Position numbers and translations under genes: made by a program
Source: Parafannyhessea umbonata
GTDB lineage: Bacteria > Actinomycetota > Coriobacteriia > Coriobacteriales > Atopobiaceae
NCBI RefSeq assembly: GCF_012844235.1
Contig: NZ_JABAGR010000006.1
Location: 62,001 to 126,000 of the forward strand
Length of the DNA stretch: 64,000 bases
Reading direction: 5' to 3'
Notes under the pieces: generated by a model
Databases searched by the model: none
The model's input: only the letters and a program-made list of their open reading frames with translations
What the model was told of the DNA's origin: nothing
Part shown: piece by piece, positions 34,106-42,880 of the stretch
Numbering within the stretch: position 1 is the stretch's first letter
Layout of the letters: every line of letters begins with the position of its first letter

Positions 34106-35008
34106 ATGTCTGATGGGAATGCGGCTAGGAATGCTTGGACCACAAGGGGGGCCGTAGCCCTCTTCCTTGTGATCGCCTTTGCACTGGACTGGGCGTGTTG
34201 GCTTGTTGCGGGCGCGCACTCGGGCTGGGTCATCGACGAGACCAGCGGCATCTGGGGCCCTCTGCTTGCCGCCTCGATGTATGGCCCCCTGGTTGCCGCC
34301 GCCGTAGTCAGAAGGGTGCGAGAAGTACGCGTCCCCACTGGCTGGCGGCCTTGCCTTAAGGGGGGCGTCCGGTGGTACCTCCTGGCGCTTCTCGTCCCGC
34401 CCGTACTCACTCTCGCGGGCGCTGCCGTCTACTTCCTCGTGGCCCCTGGGGACTTCGATCCCCTCGCCACGCGCTATGCCGCCGCTGCGGCAGCTCAGCT
34501 GGGCGTCGATGCCGCCCGAGTGCCCGAGGTGATGGCGGTCCAGGTGCTCTTCTCCGCTGTCCTCGTGCCGTTCTTCAACATGCTCCTTGCGATTGGCGAG
34601 GAGGCGGGTTGGCGCGGGTTTCTCTATCCCGCGCTGGGCGATCGGATGCCCAAGGTCCGCGCGGCCGTGCTCTCTGGGGTGGCCTGGGGTGCGTGGCATG
34701 CGCCCCTTATTGCCATGGGGTACAACTACGGTAGTGACTACCTGGGGTTTCCTGCACTGGGGATAGTCGCCATGACGGTGTTCTGCATGGCGTTCGGGGT
34801 GTTTCTGTGCTACCTGCGCGAACGGTCGGGGAGCGTGTGGCCTTGCGCGCTCGCGCACGGGTCACTCAACGCCGTTGCCGGCCTGGGCTTGTGGTTCAGC
34901 CGCAGCGGGTATGGCATCTGCGGGCCAACGCCCCTGGGGCTCCTTGGGTGCATACCAACCGTGTTGCTGGCGGTATGGCTGCTTGTAAAGAGCTCGACGT
35001 CGCGCTAG
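34106..35008 (+). CDS. CPBP family intramembrane metalloprotease
   Basis: A 300-residue membrane protein of the CAAX protease/bacteriocin-processing (Abi) family, with about eight helices. The three catalytic motifs are present: EEAGWRG, WHAPL and HGSLN. Members cleave prenylated or peptide substrates within the membrane, and some give bacteriocin immunity. No bacteriocin genes are visible here. The start codon ATG 34106 has GGGGGTG upstream. Base composition is close to the flanks. Confidence 0.88.
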   Translation: MSDGNAARNAWTTRGAVALFLVIAFALDWACWLVAGAHSGWVIDETSGIWGPLLAASMYGPLVAAAVVRRVREVRVPTGWRPCLKGGVRWYLLALLVPPVLTLAGAAVYFLVAPGDFDPLATRYAAAAAAQLGVDAARVPEVMAVQVLFSAVLVPFFNMLLAIGEEAGWRGFLYPALGDRMPKVRAAVLSGVAWGAWHAPLIAMGYNYGSDYLGFPALGIVAMTVFCMAFGVFLCYLRERSGSVWPCALAHGSLNAVAGLGLWFSRSGYGICGPTPLGLLGCIPTVLLAVWLLVKSSTSR

Positions 35009-35133
35009 GGACCGCCCGTGCCGCCGGGCTTGCAAACCGCTTCCGCCCGCCTATGAGTCGGCGTCCCTCCCGCCTGACGCGTTTAGTATCGACGCCAATC
35101 GATGAAATGCGGAAGGAATGCGGAAGGGGAGCC

Positions 35134-35592
35134 ATGATTGCAGCGACGCTTGACCATCTGGACACGAACGACCTTACCGGTGCGAGGTTTCGCGAGGCGT
35201 TCGACTGGATCGCGTCGCAGGACCTGGAGGCGCTCGCGCCCGGCCGCCACGACATCGACGGCGACGACGTGTTCGCGAACGTGTTCGAGTTCGATACCGT
35301 CCCCGCATCCCAGAAGCACTACGAGGCCCATCGCAGGTACTACGACATCCACTTCCTCATAAGCGGGGAGGAGAAGATCGGCGTGGCGCCCGTGGCGGAG
35401 CTTGAGCCGCTGCAGGAGTTTGACGACGAGAACGACTTCTGCCTGTATGGCGAGTCGGACCGCGCCTCATGGGTCGTCCTTCGCCCCGGCGAGTTCTGCG
35501 TCACGCCTCCCGAGGATGCGCACAAGCCCGGATGCTCGGTGGGAAAGCCGGCGCCGCTCAAGAAGATCTGCCTGAAGGTCGCGGTTGGGTAG
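35134..35592 (+). CDS. YhcH/YjgK/YiaL family cupin-like protein
   Basis: A 152-residue protein of the YhcH/EbgC family. Hallmarks are the HYEAHRRYYDIHFLI and ENDFCLY segments and PEDAHKPG, with conserved metal-site histidines and glutamate. YhcH in E. coli belongs to the nan sialic-acid operon and is thought to act on sugar anomers or epimers. Here the gene is 620 bases upstream of the sialic-acid transporter cluster in the same direction, which fits that role. ATG 35134 has AAGGGGAG upstream. Confidence 0.85.
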   Translation: MIAATLDHLDTNDLTGARFREAFDWIASQDLEALAPGRHDIDGDDVFANVFEFDTVPASQKHYEAHRRYYDIHFLISGEEKIGVAPVAELEPLQEFDDENDFCLYGESDRASWVVLRPGEFCVTPPEDAHKPGCSVGKPAPLKKICLKVAVG

Positions 35593-36210
35593 CCGTAGCC
35601 AATCCGGACGAATAGACATAAATAACTAAATAAGAATGCCCTGGTGTACGTCAAGGGGAGCTGTGTGCCGCCATCGTTTGCAACGGGGTGGTGCAGACCC
35701 ACCTTGCCCATCCGCCATGCTGGTGTGCGCAGTGTTTCTAATGTATATCAATTCGTGGTCATCCAATATTTAAAAACATTTTGCGCTGGTGCGTCCCTGC
35801 GTCGAGACAGCTGGTTTTTAACTGGTCACAAACTGGCTGCTGGTATTAAAGGTAAGTACCAGTAAATGCACGATTACGTGGGTGTTTAGAATTAGTTTAC
35901 AAATCACAAATAAACCACTTGGCCATATTTTGGGGCAGAATAGCGTATTTGTGAAAATCTATTATCCTAGTGCGTTCTCTCATGAATTGCAAGTAACGAG
36001 AAAAACGAGACCGCCTATGCCCGCAAGCCATAGCACTGGCCGAAACAGAATTGAGGTCGGCTGTGCCCATGGTCTAGCGTGCGAGATAGACAAGACGAGT
36101 CGCGCCTTGGGCGCCGGGCATCCGTCGGTCACCAGAGTGGTTGTTCGAGTTAGTTTGCAATTGTGTGTCACAAGGTGAGGCAGCTGGAAAACGTAGGTGA
36201 GGAGAGAGTA
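35593..36210. other. 618-base AT-rich gene-free region upstream of sialic-acid operon
   Basis: Clearly more AT-rich than the rest of the window, with no convincing gene. It includes an operator-like repeat at 35841-35863 and a TATTAT -10-like box at 35960-35965. Probably the control region of the operon beginning at 36211. Confidence 0.6.
35841..35861. promoter_or_regulatory. TGGTA-N11-TACCA operator candidate for GntR
   Basis: TGGTA (35841-35845) and TACCA (35857-35861), extendable to CTGGTA/TACCAG, resemble the element before gntR (49443-49461). The 9-mer CTGGTATTA also recurs before nagB. Likely site for the GntR/HutC regulator, about 350 bases before the transporter operon. Confidence 0.5.
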
Positions 36211-37806
36211 ATGGAGAAGTACCTTTCGCGTCGTTCGTTCCTTGGTGTGAGTGCAAGTGCCGCGATGATGGCAACGCTCGCGGGCTGCGGTGGGTCTGGC
36301 AGCGATGACTCCGGAAGCGCCTCCGGATCCGGCAAGGAGGGTGGAGCCACCCTGAGCGTCGGTTCCGCATACGCCCCCTCTTCCTACGACCCCGCCAACT
36401 GCTCCTCCGCCTTCTGCCTGAGCGCCAACAGCAACGTCATGGAGGGCCTGTACAACATCGACCTCCACGACTACAGCGCCACGTATGGCCTGGCTGACAA
36501 GGACCCCGTGAAGGTCGACGACAAGACCTACGAGGTGAAGCTCCGCAAGGGCGCCAAGTTCTCCGACGGCACCGACGTCACGGCCGACGACGTGGTCGAG
36601 TCCTTCAAGAAGTCCTCTGCCGAGGGCGGCATGTACGTCTCGTTCCTGTCCATGTTCGAGTCCATCGAGAAGAAGGACGACACGACCGTGACCGTCAAGG
36701 TGTCCATCCCGAACTTCTCGCTGCTCAAGGAGCGCCTGGCCATCATCAAGATCCAGCCGAAGGACATCACGACCGACGAGGCTTCCGCCAAGCCCGTGGG
36801 AACCGGCCCCTGGATGTACAAGGAGCTCTCCGACACGTCCGCCCACCTCGTTCCCAACAAGAAGTACAACGGGTCTCACCCCGCGAAGGACAAGAAGCTC
36901 CAGATCGACTCCCTCGTGGACGCCACCGCGCGCGTGACCGCGCAGGAGGAGGGCTCAACCCTCATCTCCGAGTCCGTCCCGCCCGAGTCCATCGACCAGC
37001 TCAAGTCCGACGGCTGCAAGATCGACAAGGTCGAGGGCTTCGGCACCCGCTTCATCATGTTCGACCTCGACAAGGACCCCTGGAAGGACGTCAAGGTACG
37101 CCAGGCCATCATGTATGCGCTCGACACCAAGAAGATGATCGAGAACGCGTTCTCCGGCCTTGCGAACATCCCCACCTCCTACCTGCCCAAGAGCTTCTCC
37201 TCCTATCACAAGGCCTCCGTCACCTACAAGTACGACCTCGACAAGGCGAAGCAGCTCATCAAGGAGTCCGGCATCACCCCTGGCAAGATCGTCCTGCGCA
37301 CCACCGACAACGCGCAGGTCGTCGCAATGGGCACACAGGCCCAGCAGGACCTGAAGGAGCTTGGCTTCGACGTCGAGCTGAAGAGCGACCAGTCCCCCGC
37401 GACCTACGCGGCCATCGACCAGATGGACTCCTCGTGGGACATCCTCATCGCCCCTGGTGACCCCTCCTGCTTCGGCGGCGACACCGACCTGCTCCTCAAC
37501 TGGTGGTTCGGTGACAACGTCTGGATGAAGACGCGCTGCCACTGGAACGAGAGCGCGGAGTGGAAGGAGCTCAACAAGCTCATGAACGAGGCCCTTGGCC
37601 AGTCTGGCTCCGAGCAGCAGAAGACCTGGAACAAGTGCTTCGACATCCTGGCCGAGAACGTCGTCCTCTACCCGGTGCTCCAGGTCATCACGCCGACGGC
37701 GTCCTGGTCCACCAACGCAACGAGCGATGGCTACGCCGTCAAGGGCTTCAAGGGCATCGGAACCACCGGCGTCGATCTCACCGATGTGCGCACCGTCTCC
37801 AAGTAG
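36211..37806 (+). CDS. Sat/Dpp-type ABC transporter substrate-binding lipoprotein, sialic acid candidate
   Basis: A 531-residue family 5 (dipeptide/oligopeptide-type) binding protein. The twin-arginine motif SRRSFLG and lipobox LAGC mark a Tat-type lipoprotein. A Gly/Ser linker precedes a domain with SPYDP-like SYDPANC, FSDGTDVTADDV, GTGPWMY and VRQAIMYALD. The order binding protein, permease, permease-ATPase fusion, ATPase, followed by nan genes, matches the Sat and Sia-type sialic acid importers of Haemophilus ducreyi and Corynebacterium. Sialic acid as ligand is therefore inferred from context. ATG 36211 with GAGGAGAG upstream. Confidence 0.82.
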   Translation: MEKYLSRRSFLGVSASAAMMATLAGCGGSGSDDSGSASGSGKEGGATLSVGSAYAPSSYDPANCSSAFCLSANSNVMEGLYNIDLHDYSATYGLADKDPVKVDDKTYEVKLRKGAKFSDGTDVTADDVVESFKKSSAEGGMYVSFLSMFESIEKKDDTTVTVKVSIPNFSLLKERLAIIKIQPKDITTDEASAKPVGTGPWMYKELSDTSAHLVPNKKYNGSHPAKDKKLQIDSLVDATARVTAQEEGSTLISESVPPESIDQLKSDGCKIDKVEGFGTRFIMFDLDKDPWKDVKVRQAIMYALDTKKMIENAFSGLANIPTSYLPKSFSSYHKASVTYKYDLDKAKQLIKESGITPGKIVLRTTDNAQVVAMGTQAQQDLKELGFDVELKSDQSPATYAAIDQMDSSWDILIAPGDPSCFGGDTDLLLNWWFGDNVWMKTRCHWNESAEWKELNKLMNEALGQSGSEQQKTWNKCFDILAENVVLYPVLQVITPTASWSTNATSDGYAVKGFKGIGTTGVDLTDVRTVSK

Positions 37807-37840
37807 GGACGCAAATGCCGTGCCGATAGGGCGCGACTGA

Positions 37841-37893
37841 AGACGTAGGGACCTGAGATTGAGACCTTCGCTCAGGTCCCTACGTCTGATTTT
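37841..37893 (+). terminator. Strong hairpin between binding-protein and permease genes
   Basis: AGACGTAGGGACCTGAG and its exact complement (17 bp) around a 13-base loop, followed by GATTTTTT. A full intrinsic terminator inside the operon, likely reducing permease expression relative to the binding protein. Confidence 0.88.
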
Positions 37894-37932
37894 TTGAACA
37901 GGACTCAAGTCGCATGAGAGGGGAGAGTACGA

Positions 37933-38889
37933 ATGAATAATCTTTTGCGGCTCATCGGAAGACGACTCATCGCGTTGCCCATCATGGCAATCGGCGTCAC
38001 CTTCCTGGTCTTCTTCCTGATGTCGTTCTCGACGATCGACCCCGCGTACAAGGCGCTGGGCGAAAGCGCGACGCCGGAGCAGGTCGCCGAGTACCACAAG
38101 GAGTACGGACTGGACGATCCGTGGCCCGTCCGCTACGTCCGCTACATGGGCAACCTCCTTCACGGGGACCTCGGCACCTACAGCGCCCGCCGCAGCTCCG
38201 TCGCGACGCGCATCTCCAAGGCGCTTCCCGTCACGATGCAGCTCACCTTCATAGGACTGCTCATCGGCGCGCTCGTCTCGTTCCTTCTCGGCGTCATCGC
38301 CGCGCTCTACAGGGACAAGTGGCCTGACCAGCTGATCAGGCTCCTCTCCATTGCCGGGCTGGCGACACCGTCGTTCTGGCTGGCGGTGCTCCTGATACTT
38401 CTGTTCTCCTCGAACCTGCACCTGCTGCCCGCGTCCGGCATGCTTCCCGATCCCGGCAAGAACTTCGGCGCGTACATGGCGCGCATGATCATGCCGGCGA
38501 TCTCGCTTGCGGTGCCCCTCACGGGACAGATGACCCGCATCGTGCGCACCGCCATGGTCGAGGAGCTCGACCGCGACTACGTCACCACCGCACGCGGCGC
38601 AGGCATCCCCGAGAAGGTCGTCATCGCGAAGAACGTCCTTCGCAACGCCCTCATCACGCCGGTCACGACCCTCGGCATGAAGATCGGCTACCTCATGGGC
38701 GGCGCGGTCGTCATCGAGGTCATCTTCAACCTCCCCGGCATGGGCATGTGCATCCAGGACGGCGTCTCGGGCAACGAGCCGAACCTCATCATGGGCGTCG
38801 TCATTGTCGTCGCACTTGCCTTCATCGTCATCAACATCGTGGTTGACATGCTGTACCTGCTTATCAACCCGAGGATCAGGAGCGTGTAG
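37933..38889 (+). CDS. ABC transporter permease (DppB-type)
   Basis: A 318-residue inner-membrane permease with six helices. The N-terminal pattern NNLLRLIGRRLIALP and the EAA-type loop (ARGAGIPEKVVIAKNVLRN) are standard for DppB/OppB. ATG with GAGGGGAGAG upstream, 126 bases after the binding-protein gene, behind the internal terminator. Two bases separate it from the next gene. Pairs with the permease half of that fusion. Confidence 0.9.
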   Translation: MNNLLRLIGRRLIALPIMAIGVTFLVFFLMSFSTIDPAYKALGESATPEQVAEYHKEYGLDDPWPVRYVRYMGNLLHGDLGTYSARRSSVATRISKALPVTMQLTFIGLLIGALVSFLLGVIAALYRDKWPDQLIRLLSIAGLATPSFWLAVLLILLFSSNLHLLPASGMLPDPGKNFGAYMARMIMPAISLAVPLTGQMTRIVRTAMVEELDRDYVTTARGAGIPEKVVIAKNVLRNALITPVTTLGMKIGYLMGGAVVIEVIFNLPGMGMCIQDGVSGNEPNLIMGVVIVVALAFIVINIVVDMLYLLINPRIRSV

Positions 38890-38891
38890 CC

Positions 38892-40946
38892 ATGCTGACA
38901 AGAAGAAAGGAAGGAGCCGAGGAGCTCGAGGCGCTGTCCGCCAAGAAGCCCAGCCTCAAGGGTCTTGGCAGCATGCGCACCAGCTCGAAAATTGCGCTCG
39001 GCATCCTCGCTGTCGTCGTGATCCTCTCGATCCTGGCGTCCGTCATCGCGCCGTTCGACCCCTATGCCATCGACATAGCGCGCAAGGCCCCGACGGCGGC
39101 GCATATCTTTGGAACCGACGACAAGGGCCGCGACATCCTGTCCCGTATGCTGTACGGCGGTCGCATCTCGCTCGTCATCGGCTTCGGCGCCACGCTGTTC
39201 GCGCTCGTGACCGGCTCCATCATCGGTGCCATCGCGGCCGTGTCCCGCAAGTGGGTGTCCGAGGTCATCATGCGCATCCTCGACATCATCATGTCCGTCC
39301 CCGGCATCGCCCTCGCGGCGGTCCTCGTCACCATCCTCGGCAAGTCCGTGCCGGCGATCATCTTCTCGATCGGCTTCATGTACATGCCGCAGATCGCGCG
39401 CCTCGTTCGTGCGAACATCATGAGCGAGTACGGCGAGGACTACGTTCGCGCGGTCATCGTCTCGGGCGCCCGCGCCCCGTGGATCCTCGTGAAGCACGTC
39501 CTTCGCAACTGTGCCGCGCCGATCCTCGTGTTCACCGTCACGCTCGTCGCCGACGCCATCATCTTCGAGGCGTCGCTCACCTTCCTGTCCGCGGGCATCG
39601 CGGAGCCGACGCCGACATGGGGCAACATCCTGGCCGACGCCCGCGCGGGCGTGCTGTCCGGACGCTGGTGGCAGGCGCTCTTCCCGGGCATCGCGATCAT
39701 GGTCACGTGCCTTGCGCTGAACATCCTCTCCGAGGGCATCACGGACGCCATGGCGGCGGCCCCTGCCGCGCCGGTTGACGCCGAGAACAGCGAGAGCCGT
39801 CGTGCGGACGACATCCTCGCCTCCGACCCCGTCCGCGCCTACAAGGAGCAGGCGGCCTCCCTCGAGCGCAGGCTTGGCGCCCTTCGGAAGGTGGAGCTCG
39901 CGCGCACGGACCGTCACGTCCCGGACCTGTCCGTCAAGCCCATACTCTCCGTCAGGGACCTCTGCATCAGCTTCCCCTCGCATGGCGACGTGAACGTCGT
40001 GGACCACGTCTCGTTCGACGTCCGTCCCGGCCAGTGCATGGCGCTCGTGGGCGAGTCCGGATGCGGCAAGTCCATCACCACGAAGTCGATCATGAACCTC
40101 CTGCCCAAGACGGCCAGGATCTCCGGCGAGATCGACTACAAGGGCACGGACCTTCTAAAGATCAGCGACGAGGAGCACCGCAAGCTCCTTGGCACCGAGA
40201 TGGCCATGGTCTATCAGGACGCCCTCTCGTCGCTTAACCCGTCCATGCTCATCTCCGCTCAGATGAAGCAGCTCACGAGCCGCGGCGGCACCCGCAGCGC
40301 GGAGGAGCTCCTCGAGCTCGTCGGCCTCGACCCCAAGCGCACGCTCGAGAGCTACCCGCACGAGCTTTCCGGCGGCCAGCGCCAGCGCGTGCTCATCGCC
40401 ATGGCGCTCACCCGCGACCCGTCCCTCGTCATCTGCGACGAGCCGACGACCGCCCTCGACGTGACCGTCCAGAAGCAGGTCATCAAGCTCCTGAACGACC
40501 TCCAGGCAAAGCTCGGCTTCGCCATGATCTTCGTGTCCCACGACCTCGCGCTCGTGGCGGAGGTCGCATCCGAGATCACCGTCATGTACGCCGGTCAGAT
40601 CATCGAGCAGGCCCCCACAAAGGAGCTGCTCACGAACCCGATTCACGAGTACACGCGCGGTCTTCTGGGCTCGGTCCTCTCCATCGAGGAGGGCGCGAAG
40701 GACGGCTCCCGCCTGCACCAGGTGCCCGGCTCCGTGCCGTCGCCCGAGGACTTCCCGAAGGGCGACCGCTTCGCGCCGCGCTCCAGCCACCCCACGCTCG
40801 GCCTCGACGTGCACCCCGTCATCAAGGCCCTGCCGGGAGGCTCACACCACAAGTACTCCGAGCTGCCCGACGAGTACCTCGAGAAGAACGGCCTTCTTCC
40901 GTACCTCCAGAGGGCCGGCATTGCGACGGCAAAGGAGGTGAGGTAG
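38892..40946 (+). CDS. Fused ABC permease (DppC-type) and ATPase (DppD-type)
   Basis: A 684-residue fusion. Residues 1-290 are a DppC-type permease (HIFGTDDKGRDI, the loop SGARAPWILVKHVLRN, six helices). A charged linker follows, and from about residue 350 an ATPase (Walker A GESGCGKS, signature LSGGQRQRV, Walker B LVICDEPTTALD, C-terminal oligopeptide-transporter extension). Such fusions occur in actinobacterial Sia/Sat transporters. Start ATG 38892, just after the permease stop. It abuts the next gene directly. Confidence 0.9.
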   Translation: MLTRRKEGAEELEALSAKKPSLKGLGSMRTSSKIALGILAVVVILSILASVIAPFDPYAIDIARKAPTAAHIFGTDDKGRDILSRMLYGGRISLVIGFGATLFALVTGSIIGAIAAVSRKWVSEVIMRILDIIMSVPGIALAAVLVTILGKSVPAIIFSIGFMYMPQIARLVRANIMSEYGEDYVRAVIVSGARAPWILVKHVLRNCAAPILVFTVTLVADAIIFEASLTFLSAGIAEPTPTWGNILADARAGVLSGRWWQALFPGIAIMVTCLALNILSEGITDAMAAAPAAPVDAENSESRRADDILASDPVRAYKEQAASLERRLGALRKVELARTDRHVPDLSVKPILSVRDLCISFPSHGDVNVVDHVSFDVRPGQCMALVGESGCGKSITTKSIMNLLPKTARISGEIDYKGTDLLKISDEEHRKLLGTEMAMVYQDALSSLNPSMLISAQMKQLTSRGGTRSAEELLELVGLDPKRTLESYPHELSGGQRQRVLIAMALTRDPSLVICDEPTTALDVTVQKQVIKLLNDLQAKLGFAMIFVSHDLALVAEVASEITVMYAGQIIEQAPTKELLTNPIHEYTRGLLGSVLSIEEGAKDGSRLHQVPGSVPSPEDFPKGDRFAPRSSHPTLGLDVHPVIKALPGGSHHKYSELPDEYLEKNGLLPYLQRAGIATAKEVR

Positions 40947-41768
40947 GTGAGCGACGCCACGAAAGAGGAGCCCATCATCTTCCTCGACGACATCTCTGTG
41001 ACGTTCAGGACCCGCACGGGCTCCATCCTGCACCCGAACCTCGTTCACGCCGTCCAGGGCGTGACCATCAAGCTCATGCCGGGCGAGACCGTGGGCATCG
41101 TGGGCGAGTCCGGCTGCGGCAAGTCCACCACGGCAAACGTCATGTGCGGCCTGCAGTCGCCCACGTCCGGTCACGTGTACTTCAAGGGGACGGACGTCAC
41201 GAAGCGCACGGCGGACCTGCGCAAGAAGATCGGTCGCGTCGTCTCGGTCGTGTTCCAGGACCCCGCGACCGCGCTCAACCCCCGCATGGTCGTCCACGAC
41301 CAACTGCGCGACCCGCTCCTTGTGCACAAGGTCGGCACCGCGCAGGAGCAGGAGAGGCGCATCAACGAGCTCATCGAACTCGTCGGCCTTCCCAAGAGCG
41401 CCCTGCGCGCCCTGCCGGGGCAGCTGTCCGGCGGCCAGCGCCAGCGCGTCGCCATCGCGCGTGCCATGTCGCTGCAGCCTGACGCGATCATCGCGGACGA
41501 GCCCACCTCCGCGCTCGACGTGTCCGTCCGCGCGCAGATCCTGAACCTGCTGACGGACCTCAAGCGCGACCTCGGGCTGTCCATGATCTTCATCAGCCAC
41601 GACATCCAGACCGTGCGCTACATATCCGACCGCATCATCGTGATGAACCACGGCCAGATCATGGAGCAGGGTCCGGCGAAGCAGGTGTTCGAGCACCCGC
41701 AGGACGCCTACACGAAGACGCTTCTGGGCGCCGCGCCGTCGCTTCTGCACCCGAAGCTCGGCCAGTAG
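40947..41768 (+). CDS. ABC transporter ATPase (DppF-type)
   Basis: A 273-residue ATPase with Walker A GESGCGKST, signature LSGGQRQRV, Walker B IIADEPTSALD and the switch histidine in FISHD. The HAVQGV start is typical of DppF/OppF. GTG start immediately after the previous stop, within GAGGTAG. It is the second nucleotide-binding domain of the importer, forming a heterodimer with the fused ATPase. Confidence 0.9.
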   Translation: MSDATKEEPIIFLDDISVTFRTRTGSILHPNLVHAVQGVTIKLMPGETVGIVGESGCGKSTTANVMCGLQSPTSGHVYFKGTDVTKRTADLRKKIGRVVSVVFQDPATALNPRMVVHDQLRDPLLVHKVGTAQEQERRINELIELVGLPKSALRALPGQLSGGQRQRVAIARAMSLQPDAIIADEPTSALDVSVRAQILNLLTDLKRDLGLSMIFISHDIQTVRYISDRIIVMNHGQIMEQGPAKQVFEHPQDAYTKTLLGAAPSLLHPKLGQ

Positions 41769-41904
41769 GGTAGTGGTGCCCGGCGCGCTGGGCCGGACGC
41801 TCGGGTTCCGGCGCGCCGGCACGCCCCCGGAGGGCGGCATGGCAACGTGACGTCCTCCAGGAGCGTGCATGAGGCAAGGCCAACGTGAAGAAGGGGGTGG
41901 GACC

Positions 41905-42879
41905 ATGGTGAGCGAGACGGAGCTGGCAAGGCTCGAGGCGTATCGCGGCGCGAGCGCGATCCCGGACGACTTCGACGAGTTCTGGGACGAGCGCATGGCG
42001 GAGGCCGATGCGGCGCCGCTGGACTTTGAGGTCGTGCCCGCTGACGCGCCCAGCACGCCCACGTGCCGCCTCAGCGACATCTGGTTTCGGGGCGTGCGGG
42101 GCGAGAAGGTCTACGCCCGCTACCTAAGGCCGCTCGGCCCTGCGGGCGACGGCCGCCCAGTGCCGTTGGTGCTGAGGTTCCACGGCTATCCCGGCCGCAC
42201 GCGCAGCTGGTTCGAGAACTGCTCCTTCGCGGGCATGGGGTTCGCGGACATCACGATGGACAACCCCGGCCAGGGCGGCCGCAGCCAGGACGTGGGCGCG
42301 TATGCCGGCACGACGGTCGCGGGCCACGTGGTCCTGGGGCTGGACGGCGACCCCAGGGACCTGTACTACGTGCGGCTGCACCAGAACGTGCGCGTGCTGT
42401 GCCGCATCGTGCGCGAGCTGCCGGGGATCGACCTGTCGCGCGTGTGCGTGTACGGGGACTCGCAGGGCGGCGGCGTGGGCCTCGCGACCTGCGCGCTGAA
42501 CCCAGACCTCGTGAGCAGGGCCGCCATCCTGTATCCGTTTCTGAGCGACTTCCGCTCCGTGTGGGAGGACGGCGCGGACGAGGTTGCGTACGAGGGCATC
42601 CGCTACTACTCGCGCTGGTTCGACGCAGACGGTTCGCGCGCGGACGAGTGGCTGGGGAGGCTCGGCTACATCGACACGCTGGGCTTCGCGCACCGGGTGC
42701 GCTGCGACGTGCTGTTTGGCACGGGCCTTGCGGACACCGTGTGTCCGCCGAAGACGCAGTTTGCGGTGTACAACGCGTTGACGTGCGAGAAGAGCCACAT
42801 CCTGTACCCGGACTTTGGCCACGAGGAGATACCCGCCTTCGACGACGAGGTGCTCCGCTTCTTCTGGCAGGGGGCGTGA
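41905..42879 (+). CDS. CE7-type acetyl esterase (acetylxylan esterase family)
   Basis: A 324-residue alpha/beta hydrolase of carbohydrate esterase family 7. Motifs are RFHGYPG (oxyanion), GDSQGGG (nucleophile elbow, intact serine), GLADTVCPP (acid) and GHEEIP (histidine). CE7 enzymes remove acetyl groups from sugars. In this operon the natural substrate could be O-acetylated sialic acid, which must be de-O-acetylated before the lyase step. No secretion signal, so it acts in the cytoplasm. ATG 41905 with GGGGGTGGG upstream. Confidence 0.82.
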   Translation: MVSETELARLEAYRGASAIPDDFDEFWDERMAEADAAPLDFEVVPADAPSTPTCRLSDIWFRGVRGEKVYARYLRPLGPAGDGRPVPLVLRFHGYPGRTRSWFENCSFAGMGFADITMDNPGQGGRSQDVGAYAGTTVAGHVVLGLDGDPRDLYYVRLHQNVRVLCRIVRELPGIDLSRVCVYGDSQGGGVGLATCALNPDLVSRAAILYPFLSDFRSVWEDGADEVAYEGIRYYSRWFDADGSRADEWLGRLGYIDTLGFAHRVRCDVLFGTGLADTVCPPKTQFAVYNALTCEKSHILYPDFGHEEIPAFDDEVLRFFWQGA

Positions 42880-42880
42880 C

